From the NCBI RefSeq assembly GCF_000144625.1, contig NC_014376.1, positions 2,356,001-2,420,000 of the forward strand: a stretch of DNA of 64,000 bases. Reading direction: 5' to 3'. The position numbers and the translations under genes were made by a program. Each line of letters begins with the position of its first letter. The first letter of the stretch is position 1. The notes under the pieces are model-generated. The model saw only the letters and a program-made list of their open reading frames with translations. It was not told the origin of the DNA and did not search any database. Origin of the DNA: [Clostridium] saccharolyticum WM1. Lineage in GTDB: Bacteria; Bacillota; Clostridia; Lachnospirales; Lachnospiraceae. Of the stretch, positions 48,166 to 57,849 are shown one piece after another.

Positions 48166-49593
48166 TTATTGTCTGGAAAAATACAAATCAAAAAGAGTTC
48201 TGGCAATGGGAGCCGCCGTTTGCCCGCCGGAGCCGCTCTCCTCCGCTATTACACTGATAACCACTCTTGGCTGCTCTGCAGGAGCAAACCCAATAAACCA
48301 CGCATGGGTCTCCTTGCCTTTTTCAAACTCTGCCGAACCAGTCTTTCCGGCTACCGTATAAGCATCGGTCCTAAGAGCAGAGCCGGTTCCTGACCTTACC
48401 ACGGCCCCCATAAACTCAGTAAGATCAGAAGCTTCCACCGCAGTCATAAGATTTCCGTAGGACTGCGGAAGGAATTTTTTAATCACATCTCCTCCCGCGT
48501 TTTCCACATGGTCAATGAGATAAGGCTTCATCAGGGTTCCCCCATTGGCAATAGCTGCAACGATCATTGCATTATGAATGGGTGTTATCTGGGTCTGTCC
48601 CTGACCGATGGCGGTTTGAAGGATCTCCCATGTATCTGCCCCGTATTCCATGGAATAAGAACTTTTGTTTCCGGCAATGGGCAAAGGCAGATCCGTATTA
48701 AAAAGAAGCTGGTCCGCCGTGTTCTTCCATTTATTTAGATTCAACTGCAATCCGAGGTTGGAAAATGCTCCGTTGCAGGAATTTGCAAATGCCTGCTCCA
48801 GATTCTGATGCCCATGAGCTGTCTCGTGGTAACATCGGATGGTATAGTCCGCATTTTTATAAATCCCATTGCAGTCAAAGATATAATCCCTGTAATTGGC
48901 TGGATTTTCCCTCATGTATTCCAGAGCCGTTACCAGCTTAAAGGTAGAGCCTGGAGGATATAGACCCTGAGTAGCGCGGTTTAGCAGTTGTCCCGAGTTG
49001 TTATCCTCCGCAACTAGATTGCTCCAGTCCGCAGCCAAAGTATTGGGATTGTAGTCCGGCTTGGACACCATGGCAAGAATCTTCCCTGTATCCGGCTCCA
49101 TAACAACCACCGCTCCTTTCCGCTTTCCAAGAGCATCAAAAGCCGCCTTCTGGAGGTCCACATCAAGGGTGGAAAAAACGCTGTCACCTGGATTTTTTAA
49201 ACCAGACCATTCATTTACTACCTGCTCAATGAGATTTACATGGCTGGTAAGCAGGTAAAAATTGGACAAGGCCTCCAGTCCGGTCTTACCATTGGTGGAA
49301 TAACCCACCACATGAGCAAAAAGGGAGTCATATGGATAGACCCTTGTTTCCTTCCCTTCTCCATCTACCTCTGTCTTGGCAAGAACTCTGCCGTCACTGC
49401 TGTAAATCTCCCCTCTTACGACCCGGTCGGCAAAACTGTCGAGCCTGGCGTTATAGGAATTGTTAATCACACTGTCACTTCTAAAAAGAAGAAAATAGCC
49501 AAAATAAACCCCTAGCCCTACAAAAAGTAGTACGACCCCATAGGTAAGCATCAGAATATGACGATTTGCTTTTGGATTCGGATTAGCCTTCAT
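48166..49593 (-). CDS. Class B penicillin-binding protein (PbpA/FtsI-like)
   Basis: The protein (about 475 residues) has an N-terminal membrane anchor, a short dimerisation domain and a transpeptidase domain with SxxK (PPGSTFK), SxN (NSCNGAF) and KTG (AGKTGSAEF). It is shorter than FtsI, like PbpA of Actinobacteria, whose gene is usually next to rodA/ftsW, as here. It should crosslink peptidoglycan with the SEDS partner. The first ATG (49614) has no ribosome binding site; the second Met, at 49593, has GAGG 12 bases before it and overlaps the end of the SEDS gene. Confidence 0.9.
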   Translation of the reverse strand: MKANPNPKANRHILMLTYGVVLLFVGLGVYFGYFLLFRSDSVINNSYNARLDSFADRVVRGEIYSSDGRVLAKTEVDGEGKETRVYPYDSLFAHVVGYSTNGKTGLEALSNFYLLTSHVNLIEQVVNEWSGLKNPGDSVFSTLDVDLQKAAFDALGKRKGAVVVMEPDTGKILAMVSKPDYNPNTLAADWSNLVAEDNNSGQLLNRATQGLYPPGSTFKLVTALEYMRENPANYRDYIFDCNGIYKNADYTIRCYHETAHGHQNLEQAFANSCNGAFSNLGLQLNLNKWKNTADQLLFNTDLPLPIAGNKSSYSMEYGADTWEILQTAIGQGQTQITPIHNAMIVAAIANGGTLMKPYLIDHVENAGGDVIKKFLPQSYGNLMTAVEASDLTEFMGAVVRSGTGSALRTDAYTVAGKTGSAEFEKGKETHAWFIGFAPAEQPRVVISVIAEESGSGGQTAAPIARTLFDLYFSRQ

Positions 49594-50908
49594 ATTTATC
49601 TTCTTCCTCTTCATTGCGTTTGAGTATATAAAGTCCCTGGATTATCCCAAAGATGATAAAGGTGCTGAGGATGGAACTTCCGCCATAACTGATCAGGGGA
49701 AGCGTCACTCCTGTGGAAGGAATGAATTTCGTCACCCCTCCTACGGTTAGAAATACCTGAGTAATGTAAATAGTTCCAAGACCAAATGCAATCAGTTTAT
49801 AAAACACTGCCTGCATCTGGCTGGCTATCATCATAAACTGTAAAAAGCATCCCAGACATATGAGAAGGACGCACAGAGCAAATATCCCTCCCAGTTCTTC
49901 CGAAACTGCAGAAAAAATAAAATCTTTTTCAACCACCGGAATCTTTCTTGGCATCCCACGGTAAAGCCCCATGCCAAACCAGCCTCCCGTTCCAATGGCA
50001 AACAGAGATTGTGTGATCTGGTATCCCTTTCCTGCAATGTCAGACCAGGGATTTAACCATGCCGATACTCTGGTTCTTACATGGCTGAATAATTGGAAGG
50101 CGAAAACGGCCGCGAAAGAACCGCCACCTGCCCCAGCCAGAAGATACCGCCATTTCCCAGTCGCCACAAAAAGCATAAAAACATAGGTAACAAAGAATAG
50201 GAGGGCACTTCCAAGATCCCTGGAAGCTACCAGTATGAGCACGTGAAGGGCCGCCGCCGCGGTCACAGTAAGAACTGTCCGAATGCTGGTTGACCGGTAA
50301 AACATGGTAGCTATAAAAAAGACATAGCTGATCTTTACAAATTCCGAAGGCTGGAAGGAATAACCGCCAATTTCCAAGGAAAGCTGGGCGCCGTAACTGC
50401 TGGTCCCGGTAATACATACTATCCCAAGGAGAAGAAGACCCACGATCCCATAAACCCACGGAATCTTGCTAAGCTGCCACACTCTGTCAATGACAAAAGG
50501 AATCACAAAAGTCACCAGGGCTGCAAAGGTAACGATAACAAACTGCTTTATGGCCCGGTCAAAAGAAAGCCTGGTCAGCATGAGAAACCCTACCGTAAGA
50601 AGCATACACATATTGTTGACAAGCAATCTGGATACATTGCGGTAAATCAGCCGGTACAGGATCAGGTAGCTGAAAAAAAACACTACCTGGGCCGCATAAA
50701 ACACCAGCATCTTTTCATCCCCTGTTTCCAGCCAGATGATCAAATAGGCCAGCAGATGAATGAGAAACATGACAAAATTCTGGCGTCCGCAAATTTTTCT
50801 CTTCTTGATTTCATCCGGAAGAGAAAAAAATCGAAAATTAAAATATGTGTATAATGCAATTAAAAGTATCATCAGATATCTGGATACATCTATAATCAGA
50901 TTAATCAT
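49583..50908 (-). CDS. SEDS family protein (FtsW/RodA/SpoVE type)
   Basis: The 441-residue polytopic protein (about 10-12 membrane segments) is a SEDS peptidoglycan polymerase. Conserved features include FQPSEFVKISYVFFIA, ASRDLGSALLFFVTYVFMLFVATGKWRYLL, the loop with GKGYQITQSLFAIGTGGWFGMGLYRG and the end motif TPLISYGGSS-like (TLPLISYGGSSILSTF). It pairs with the overlapping class B PBP gene. Whether it serves division, elongation or spore cortex synthesis cannot be told from sequence alone, but the operon context (zapA) suggests growth or division. Confidence 0.93.
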   Translation of the reverse strand: MINLIIDVSRYLMILLIALYTYFNFRFFSLPDEIKKRKICGRQNFVMFLIHLLAYLIIWLETGDEKMLVFYAAQVVFFFSYLILYRLIYRNVSRLLVNNMCMLLTVGFLMLTRLSFDRAIKQFVIVTFAALVTFVIPFVIDRVWQLSKIPWVYGIVGLLLLGIVCITGTSSYGAQLSLEIGGYSFQPSEFVKISYVFFIATMFYRSTSIRTVLTVTAAAALHVLILVASRDLGSALLFFVTYVFMLFVATGKWRYLLAGAGGGSFAAVFAFQLFSHVRTRVSAWLNPWSDIAGKGYQITQSLFAIGTGGWFGMGLYRGMPRKIPVVEKDFIFSAVSEELGGIFALCVLLICLGCFLQFMMIASQMQAVFYKLIAFGLGTIYITQVFLTVGGVTKFIPSTGVTLPLISYGGSSILSTFIIFGIIQGLYILKRNEEEEDKYEG

Positions 50909-50915
50909 ATGTTAC

Positions 50916-53099
50916 CTACTCCACACCGCGTTTGAAATGACCTCTAGTGAATTCTTCAAACGGCAACTTGGCTTCTCTTCCATAAAGGAATTCATCAGAA
51001 AAGCATTTTATCACCGCCTTCGTCTGCGCTTTGTCCTCCGTAGTGAATTGAAGCCGTATGGAAGAAGGGGCTAATCCCTTCACAGCCTCCCAAAGACCAA
51101 GGAGCGAGACGGCCGCCGAATTATAAATGGTATTATAACAGAACGTGCAGTGGTTTTTTACTGGAAAGGATTTTCCCTTCCGGTCCTTTAAAGACAAAAC
51201 AACGGTGGTCCTGTCGCACTGCTCCAGCCCCTGATGAAGGCACTGGGCGGTCACCATCATGGGAAGGCGGCCATATACCAGTAATTCCCCCGGAACCTTT
51301 AGTTTTCCCAATTCCCGGCTGTTTAATTCCACCGGCCAGGTGAGTTCATCAGCTCCCAGATTTTCCAGCATTTCCTGGGCATAATTATTCATTCCATACA
51401 TGCCAAAATCAAATATCAGGCGGCTCTTGATCCCTTTATCCTTTAGATAACCAGTCTCTTCCAGGGAACGGATCAAATATCCGTCGAAGCCCGCCCCTTG
51501 CAGTTCTGTTAAATGTTTATCAAAATACTGTTCTGCAAAATTACGGAAGATATGAGGCATGGTAAGCATGCATTCTTTTCCTTCCTGATGACACGATTCT
51601 ACGGTTTTCCTCCATATTTCCGGTTTAAATTCCGCGGCATCAATATAAATTCTTTTCACCTCCGGGCTGGCTACTGCCTCTTCAAAACAATCCGGCCGCT
51701 CCAGCGAGATGGTAAGGGCCGGTCCTTCCCAAGATGGTTTCCGGCTATAAACAGACTCATTACAATCCTTTACCGGCTTAAGAACCCTGTCCTTTTTGAA
51801 CTTCTTAAGGATCTCTTCCTCTAACGCTTCCAGCCCCCGCCTGCGAAGCTCATTGAGAGCCTGGACCGGCAGAAATACATTTCCCTTTATTTTGATATCA
51901 AGATTATCAAAGTAAAAAGGGGTATTACCTGTCTTGTCTATTTGCTTTCTTACCTTTTCCTCTGTAGCCGGCTGATTCTGAGCCGTCTGCACCAGTTCTC
52001 CGGTAACAGAAGCATGATGGCCGCATGCACTTAACTGCAGAAAGGCATTCTTCCCCTCTTCCAAAAACACGGTCCCTGCTGCCGGTTCCTTCCACTGTAT
52101 TTCTACGTAATTCTTATCCAGATAATCAAATAGCTGCTGATTGCCTTCCCGAAAAGCAGGCTTTTCCTTCCAGACCACCATATCCCTTCCGTTTTGCCTT
52201 TTATAATAACCGTCGGTCTGACCGCCCCTGTCAAAAAGATCCAAAAGAGCTTTCTTATCCTGCCCATCCACCCGGTATCCTTCTCTTCCCTTCGCCAGAT
52301 AAAGATCAACATATTTACGGTAAATGCTCACTACTCCGGCCGTATACCTGGGACTTTTCATCCTTCCTTCGATTTTCATGGAGTAGATTCCGGCTTCTAT
52401 CAGATCCGGTAGAATATCCAAAGTACTCAGATCCTTAAGGCTTAGGCAATAACGATCATCTTTTCCTCCCAACCCCTGCGCCTCCCGGTTCACCTCATAG
52501 GGCAGACGGCAGGTCTGGGCACATCTTCCCCGGTTCCCGCTTCGTCCTCCTATAAGACTGCTGAAGAGGCACTGACCGGAATAGCAATAGCATAACGCGC
52601 CGTGTACAAAGCTTTCGATCTCTATATCCACCTGATCCCGGATTTTTTTTATCTCTTTTAAGGACAATTCCCTGGCAGTAACCACTCGTTCCGCTCCAAG
52701 ATCTTTTAAAATCCTGGCACCATAAACACCAGTAATGGTCATCTGAGTGCTGGCATGAAGGTGGAGTCCTGGAAAGTGTTCTTTTATAAAGGCAAATGTA
52801 CCAAAATCCTGTACTATAACTGCATCCAGACCCTGCCTGTAATATGGAGCAAGATAATCATAAAGCTCATGTAATTCCTGCTCTTTCATCAGAGTATTGA
52901 CGGTCAGGTAAAGCTTCCGCCCATGAAGGTGGACGTAATCAATGGCTTCCAACAGCTTGTCCTCTCCGGGATTTTCCGCAAAGGCTCTTGCCCCAAACCT
53001 GCTTCCGCCCATATAGACTGCATCGGCGCCAGCGGCTACCGCAGCTTTCATACTTTCAAACGATCCTGCCGGAGCAAGAATTTCAACTGCTTTCTTCAC
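50916..53099 (-). CDS. Peptidase U32 family protein (RlhA/YdcP-like)
   Basis: The 727-residue protein has the U32 core: EILAPAGSFESMKAAVAAGADAVYMGG at the start, VHGALCYCYSGQCLFSSLIGGRSGNRGRCAQTCRLPYE with cluster-type cysteines near residue 170-200, and the DUF3656/collagenase-like insert after it, ending in NHCTFCYNTIYNS. It resembles Escherichia coli RlhA, which works in 23S rRNA hydroxylation (ho5C2501). No protease activity is shown for this branch. It starts at GTG with AGGAGG upstream and lies between zapA and the SEDS gene. Confidence 0.9.
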   Translation of the reverse strand: MKKAVEILAPAGSFESMKAAVAAGADAVYMGGSRFGARAFAENPGEDKLLEAIDYVHLHGRKLYLTVNTLMKEQELHELYDYLAPYYRQGLDAVIVQDFGTFAFIKEHFPGLHLHASTQMTITGVYGARILKDLGAERVVTARELSLKEIKKIRDQVDIEIESFVHGALCYCYSGQCLFSSLIGGRSGNRGRCAQTCRLPYEVNREAQGLGGKDDRYCLSLKDLSTLDILPDLIEAGIYSMKIEGRMKSPRYTAGVVSIYRKYVDLYLAKGREGYRVDGQDKKALLDLFDRGGQTDGYYKRQNGRDMVVWKEKPAFREGNQQLFDYLDKNYVEIQWKEPAAGTVFLEEGKNAFLQLSACGHHASVTGELVQTAQNQPATEEKVRKQIDKTGNTPFYFDNLDIKIKGNVFLPVQALNELRRRGLEALEEEILKKFKKDRVLKPVKDCNESVYSRKPSWEGPALTISLERPDCFEEAVASPEVKRIYIDAAEFKPEIWRKTVESCHQEGKECMLTMPHIFRNFAEQYFDKHLTELQGAGFDGYLIRSLEETGYLKDKGIKSRLIFDFGMYGMNNYAQEMLENLGADELTWPVELNSRELGKLKVPGELLVYGRLPMMVTAQCLHQGLEQCDRTTVVLSLKDRKGKSFPVKNHCTFCYNTIYNSAAVSLLGLWEAVKGLAPSSIRLQFTTEDKAQTKAVIKCFSDEFLYGREAKLPFEEFTRGHFKRGVE

Positions 53100-53200
53100 A
53101 TGTTCCTCCTGAATTACTTTCTATTGTCCATGGATTTTAACCTATCTCCTTATGGGCTTCCTCTCTATTGACCATGGTGATTGGACATGGTTTACGCCGC

Positions 53201-53240
53201 ATTCCCGGGAGGAAAGGGATACCCCGGGGGACTTTCCCCT
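53201..53240 (-). repeat. Leader element, copy 4 (upstream of U32 gene), weak
   Basis: On the minus strand CCCCCGGGGTATCCCTTT followed by CCCGGG resembles the hairpin-ATACCTTT-hairpin layout of the other copies. It lies about 100 bases upstream of the U32 start and in the same orientation. The match is poorer than at the other sites. Confidence 0.35.
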
Positions 53241-53294
53241 TTATTGATGAAAGAGAGGATGTCACGGCCCTGCCGCCAAACATCCCCTCCCGTA

Positions 53295-53663
53295 TTATTC
53301 TTTCTTACCGGAATCCACAGTTTTCCTGGCTTCCGCCAGTTCCAGCTTTGCTGATTCAAGCTTCATCTGGGTGGCCACAAGCTCGTGCTTTAAGCTATAG
53401 GTTTCTTTTTCCATCTCCGTTTTTTGCTGCTCCAGTCTGGCGATCTGGTCCCTAGCTTTAAAATAATCATCCGCCATATTTAACTGTATCATAATATTTT
53501 GATATTCTGCGCTCTGTTTCGAAAATCCTTCCTGATGCTTTAAGGTTAGAATCATCTCATTGATGTAACTGGCCAGGCGCTGGATATAACTTTCCTCTTC
53601 ACTTCCGCCCAATGCATAAATCTTGCCATCTATCAAAACTTCTGTATTGCGTTTGGAATCCAT
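53295..53663 (-). CDS. zapA: Cell division protein ZapA
   Basis: ZapA stabilises FtsZ filaments. The 122-residue product has the ZapA domain (residues about 5-95: NTEVLIDGKIYALGGSEEESYIQRLASYINEMI) and a long coiled coil. GGGAGAG precedes the ATG. It lies between ruvB and the U32/SEDS/PBP genes on the same strand. Confidence 0.93.
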   Translation of the reverse strand: MDSKRNTEVLIDGKIYALGGSEEESYIQRLASYINEMILTLKHQEGFSKQSAEYQNIMIQLNMADDYFKARDQIARLEQQKTEMEKETYSLKHELVATQMKLESAKLELAEARKTVDSGKKE

Positions 53664-53745
53664 TCTGTTCTCTCCCTGCTATCATTTGCTCTTTTTTACT
53701 ATAACATATTTTGCACAGATAGGAAAGTTCTAAAATTCAGGCAGA

Positions 53746-54744
53746 TCATGATCCCATGGGGATCCCAAGATGTTCATATGCCCGCTCCGTTGCAACGCGG
53801 CCCCTGGAGGTGCGGTTGATAAAACCGTTCATCAGAAGATAAGGCTCATAAACATCTTCCAGGGTTCCGGCATCCTCTCCCAGGGAAGCTGCAAGAGTAT
53901 CCAGCCCTACGGGGCCGCCGGCGAATTTCTCAATCATTGTAGTAAGGATGGCCCTGTCATTACAATCCAGACCCAGCTTATCCACATCCAGGATATCAAG
54001 GGCAAAATCTGCCACTTCCTTTGTAATGGTACCGTTGTATTTTATCTGTGCGAAATCCCGCACTCTTTTTAACAGCCGGTTTGCCAGCCTGGGAGTTCCT
54101 CTGGAGCGCTTGGCAATCTCTGCCGCCCCTTCTTCTTCGATCTCCACCTGGAGGACCCTGGCCGACCGGCAGACAATGATCTTAAGCTCCTGAGGCGTGT
54201 AAAACTCCAGTTTTTGGACCACACCGAACCTGTCTCTTAAAGGGGCAGTCAAAAGTCCTGCCCTGGTAGTCGCCCCAACCAAAGTAAACTTAGGAAGATC
54301 CAGCCTTATCGATCTGGCGGAAGAATCCTTTCCAAGCATGATATCTATGGCAAAATCCTCCATGGCCGGATACAGAACCTCTTCCACCTGCCGGTTTAAG
54401 CGATGGATTTCATCGACAAACAGTACGTCCCCCTCCTGAAGATTGTTCAGTATGGCGGCCATCTCCCCAGGCTTTTCGATTGCAGGTCCTGATGTGACCT
54501 TCATATTAACTCCCATTTCATTGGCGATAATTGCCGAAAGGGTGGTTTTGCCCAGACCGGGTGGCCCATAAAATAAAACATGATCCAGGGATTCACCTCT
54601 TGCCTTGGCGGCATCGATATATACTTTTAAATTGGTCCGTATCTTCTCCTGTCCAATGTACTCTTCCAGGTATTTTGGCCTTAAGTTCGGTTCAATCCTT
54701 TTATCTTCTTCTGTTACCTCTGTGGTTATAATTCTACGTTCCAT
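53746..54744 (-). CDS. ruvB: Holliday junction branch migration DNA helicase RuvB
   Basis: RuvB is the AAA+ motor that moves Holliday junctions with RuvA. The 332-residue protein has Walker A ([12 protein letters not shown], residues 58-69), Walker B ([10 protein letters not shown]), sensor 1 ([10 protein letters not shown]) and the C-terminal winged-helix domain ending [11 protein letters not shown]. It follows ruvA by 20 bases. No ruvC lies nearby, common in Firmicutes that use RecU. Confidence 0.97.
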   Translation of the reverse strand: MERRIITTEVTEEDKRIEPNLRPKYLEEYIGQEKIRTNLKVYIDAAKARGESLDHVLFYGPPGLGKTTLSAIIANEMGVNMKVTSGPAIEKPGEMAAILNNLQEGDVLFVDEIHRLNRQVEEVLYPAMEDFAIDIMLGKDSSARSIRLDLPKFTLVGATTRAGLLTAPLRDRFGVVQKLEFYTPQELKIIVCRSARVLQVEIEEEGAAEIAKRSRGTPRLANRLLKRVRDFAQIKYNGTITKEVADFALDILDVDKLGLDCNDRAILTTMIEKFAGGPVGLDTLAASLGEDAGTLEDVYEPYLLMNGFINRTSRGRVATERAYEHLGIPMGS

Positions 54745-54764
54745 CTCTGCCTTTACCCGTTATT

Positions 54765-55373
54765 CTATATGAATGCCAAATGCTTTAAGGAAGCCTTAAG
54801 CACATCTTCCACTGTCATGGACTCTGTTACTTCCACCTGACGGACCGCCCTGCCAGCCTCAGCTGCAGAATAGCCAAGAGCTGTCAGTGCCTCCAGGGCT
54901 TCCTCTGTTACCCCGCCGGACAAAATAACCTTGTCTGCTGACTCCGTAAACCCGGAAGGAAGAATCTCAGCCAAATCTATTTTATCCTTTAAATCCAATA
55001 TGATCCTTTGAGCCGTCTTCGCCCCGACTCCCGGTGCTTTGGAAATGGCCTTGGCATCCCCGGAAATAATAGCTCTTCGTAACTCCTCAGGCCTTAAGGC
55101 AGAAAGAATTCCCAAGGCACCCTTAGGACCTATCCCATTAACGCTTATGAGCTGCTGAAACATCTGCAGATCCTGGCGGTTTAAAAAACCAAAAAGGCAC
55201 ATGGCATCCTCTCTTACCTGAAAATATGTATACAGTTTTATCTCAACCCCGATTCCCGGCAATTTTTCAAGTACAGATAAGGGAGCATGTATCTCAAATC
55301 CCACGTTCCCGCTTTCTATTACAACGGTATCTTCAAATATTTCGGCCAGAGGCCCCTTTATAAAAGAAATCAC
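54765..55373 (-). CDS. ruvA: Holliday junction branch migration complex subunit RuvA
   Basis: RuvA binds the four-way junction and loads RuvB. The 202-residue protein has an N-terminal OB domain, the two HhH motifs (INGIGPKGALGIL and APGVGAKTAQRIILDLKDK) and a C-terminal RuvB-binding domain (EEALEALTALGYSAAEAGRAVR). It uses a GTG start with AAGGAG 9 bases upstream. It is the first gene of a cluster reading ruvA-ruvB-zapA and on. Confidence 0.96.
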   Translation of the reverse strand: MISFIKGPLAEIFEDTVVIESGNVGFEIHAPLSVLEKLPGIGVEIKLYTYFQVREDAMCLFGFLNRQDLQMFQQLISVNGIGPKGALGILSALRPEELRRAIISGDAKAISKAPGVGAKTAQRIILDLKDKIDLAEILPSGFTESADKVILSGGVTEEALEALTALGYSAAEAGRAVRQVEVTESMTVEDVLKASLKHLAFI

Positions 55374-55482
55374 TCCGTCTTTCTCCTTCTAACGGTAATC
55401 CACAAATTTATTCCATGGCCTTTATCATAGCATACTGCATGATGTTATGCAAGCGGATGGTCGAACAAATATTCTGTTTCCG

Positions 55483-55511
55483 TTGACGGACCAACTCCTT
55501 TCCGCTATAAT
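55483..55511 (+). promoter_or_regulatory. Promoter of the YprB-like gene
   Basis: The plus strand has TTGACG, a 17-base spacer and a perfect TATAAT. The transcript would carry a leader of about 150 bases that contains the duplicated leader element. Confidence 0.72.
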
Positions 55512-55570
55512 ACTGAAGAAGGACACACCTGCAGTCTCACCTTTAGACCCGGTAAAGCGGAGTGGCCCCC

Positions 55571-55652
55571 GTCCTGAAGACATGGACACGAATAAGGAAA
55601 CACCCTTCGGGTATACCTTTATGTCCTGAAGACATGGACACGAATAAGGAAA
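55571..55652 (+). repeat. Leader element, copy 3, with a 30-base direct duplication
   Basis: A 30-base block beginning GTCCTGAAGACATGGAC occurs twice, perfectly (55571-55600 and 55623-55652), separated by 22 bases that hold the hairpin ACCC-TTC-GGGT and the conserved ATACCTTT. The second hairpin, TGTCC-tgaagaca-TGGACA, lies in the second block. It ends about 15 bases before the YprB-like start codon. It is the same kind of element as at 2241, 4361 and 53201. Confidence 0.68.
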
Positions 55653-55666
55653 GGGCGGAATCATTC

Positions 55667-56761
55667 ATGATTACCTTACAGAAAACCATAGCTTTTCATG
55701 AAACATATGCCTTTGAACGGATCGGCAGACATGAAGATCTGCTGTTTTTTGATATAGAAACCACTGGATTTTCCGGGGAGTATTCTATGCTTTATCTCAT
55801 TGGCTGCGTTTATTACAGGAACAATTGCTGGAATCTGATCCAGTGGTTTGCAGACACACCGGATTCGGAAAAGGAGCTGTTAGAGACTTTTTTTGTTTTT
55901 TTAAAGGATTTTACAGTAATAATACATTTTAATGGGGATGGTTTTGATATTCCCTATCTTTTAAAGCGATGTCTTGCATATGGCTTGACTTATGATTTTT
56001 CCGGCGTAGAAAGCCTGGATATTTACAAAAAAATACGCCCCTACCGGGGGCTTCTCGGTCTTTCCGCAATGAAGCAAAAATCTATTGAAGAGTTTTTAAA
56101 AGTAGAGAGGAAGGATCTGTATTCCGGCGGGCAGCTGATCGAGGTTTATAAGGATTACCTTGTTTCCCATAACAAATATTTATTCGATCTTTTAATATTA
56201 CATAATGAAGATGATTTAAAAGGAATGCCACTGATCCTTCCCATATTAAATTACCCGGACTTTTTGGAGCACAACTTTTTTCTTGAACATCAGGAGCTTA
56301 TATGCCGGGAAGACATCTTTGGCCGGGAGTTCCACTCCTTAAGGCTTTCCTGTAAAAACGGTTTCTCCGTTCCCATTGGATTTACAAGATCCAATTCCCT
56401 GGTTTCCCTGGAAGCAGAAGGAGAATGCCTGACAGTAACGATTGATCTGTATGAGGGGGAGTTAAAATATTTTTATCCGGATTATAAGAATTATTATTAT
56501 CTGATTTACGAAGATAAGGCCATACACAAAAGTGTGGCAGAGTACGTGGATAAGGAGGCCAGGATAAAGGCTACGGCCAAGACCTGCTACACCCGCAGAA
56601 AAGGATGCTACCTTCCCCAGTTTACCCCTCTGTGGACACCATGTCTTCAAGCGGAATTCAAGGATAAAATTACCTATCTCTCTTATGAACCGGATTTTTT
56701 TGAAGATGGGGAAAAGCTTTGCCTATATATCCGTCATCTGCTGGATATCCTTCGCCGGTAA
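55667..56761 (+). CDS. YprB-like ribonuclease H-like domain protein
   Basis: The 364-residue protein has a DEDD-type 3'-5' exonuclease fold: LLFFDIETTGFSG near the start (first Asp and Glu), HFNGDGFDIPYLLKRC in the middle, and LLILHNEDDLKGM later. It matches the YprB group of RNase H-like proteins, for which no function is agreed. The start at MITLQK is the likely one; the frame continues upstream into the repeat (35 codons). It diverges from ruvA. The promoter is at 55483-55511. Confidence 0.85.
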   Translation: MITLQKTIAFHETYAFERIGRHEDLLFFDIETTGFSGEYSMLYLIGCVYYRNNCWNLIQWFADTPDSEKELLETFFVFLKDFTVIIHFNGDGFDIPYLLKRCLAYGLTYDFSGVESLDIYKKIRPYRGLLGLSAMKQKSIEEFLKVERKDLYSGGQLIEVYKDYLVSHNKYLFDLLILHNEDDLKGMPLILPILNYPDFLEHNFFLEHQELICREDIFGREFHSLRLSCKNGFSVPIGFTRSNSLVSLEAEGECLTVTIDLYEGELKYFYPDYKNYYYLIYEDKAIHKSVAEYVDKEARIKATAKTCYTRRKGCYLPQFTPLWTPCLQAEFKDKITYLSYEPDFFEDGEKLCLYIRHLLDILRR

Positions 56762-56840
56762 TACAAGAACTTCCGGCCAGGCTTTAAAAGCCTTTTCCAC
56801 TTACTGTCTTCTAATATTAGTTTTATTCATTTATGTTTTT

Positions 56841-57740
56841 TCAGGATTGCATTGATTGCCCCCCATCCACATGAAGTACTTGGCCGGTAACAAAGGAGGA
56901 GTCATTACTTGCCAAATATACATAAGTAGGAGCAAGTTCAACCGGCTGCCCTGCCCTTTTCATTGGTGTATCCGAACCAAAGGTTGGGATGTAGTCCGCT
57001 GGCCAACTGGCCGGCTGGAGCGGAGTCCAAATTGGTCCTGGTGCAACCGCATTGACTCGAATGCCCTTTGATACCAAAGAGCGGGCCATTGCTCGCGTAA
57101 AGCTAACAATTGCACCTTTCGTACTGGAATAATCAATTAACTGGTCATTTCCAACATATGCAGTTATGGATGTTGTGTTAATTATGGTGCTGCCTTCTTT
57201 TAGATAAGGCAGAGCTGTCTTTGTCATAATGAATATTCCGAAAAAATTCACCTCAAAGGTTAAGACCATCTGTTCTACGGAAATGTTTTCAATGCCGCTT
57301 TGCGGAAATTGTACACCTGCATTATTGACCAGCACGTCAAGACTTCCGAAAGCAGAAACAGTTTCAGATACGGCATTTTGACAAAACATTTGATCCCGGA
57401 CATCTCCTGAGATCAAAAGACATCTTCTCCCCTGTGCTTCTATTAAGGTTTTCGTCATCTGTGCATCATCGTACTCATTATAAAAAACAATACTTACATC
57501 AGCACCCTCTTTCGCAAATGCCAAAGAGACCGCTCTTCCAATTCCGCTGTCACCTCCGGTCACCAGTGCCACCTTATCTTTCAGTTTCCCTGTTCCAATA
57601 TAATCCGGATTGTCAAAAACAGGTTGGGGAACCATGAGAGTCTCCAGCCCTGGCTGTTCTGACTGGTGCTGGGGCGGAAACTGTACCGGTACTTGATTGC
57701 ATACTTCTTTATAGCCTAAGTATGGAAAATAATCAGCCAA
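56841..57740 (-). CDS. SDR family oxidoreductase (general stress type)
   Basis: The 299-residue protein is a short-chain dehydrogenase. It has the cofactor motif VTGGDSGIGRAVS, NNAGVQ, and the active-site pattern with Ser in TTSITAY and YSSTK. The N-terminal 45 residues (PPQHQSEQPGLETLM..P) are typical of the YhdF/YhxC/GspB-type group that occurs with stress proteins. It uses a TTG start with GGAGATT upstream. The substrate is unknown. Confidence 0.9.
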   Translation of the reverse strand: MADYFPYLGYKEVCNQVPVQFPPQHQSEQPGLETLMVPQPVFDNPDYIGTGKLKDKVALVTGGDSGIGRAVSLAFAKEGADVSIVFYNEYDDAQMTKTLIEAQGRRCLLISGDVRDQMFCQNAVSETVSAFGSLDVLVNNAGVQFPQSGIENISVEQMVLTFEVNFFGIFIMTKTALPYLKEGSTIINTTSITAYVGNDQLIDYSSTKGAIVSFTRAMARSLVSKGIRVNAVAPGPIWTPLQPASWPADYIPTFGSDTPMKRAGQPVELAPTYVYLASNDSSFVTGQVLHVDGGQSMQS

Positions 57741-57849
57741 TTTTAATCTCCAATGAAAAATCTGTTAATTACTATATATTAACCAAAGGAAAATCCTGTT
57801 ACAGTTTTTAAAGGGAATGGGCAATTACTAAAATCCTTTAATTTGGTGG

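Noticed and set aside
55571..55652. Two identical 30-base repeats with a 22-base spacer, suggestive of a CRISPR array
   Set aside because: Only two units, no further repeats, no leader or cas genes; the block is part of the dispersed leader element seen elsewhere.
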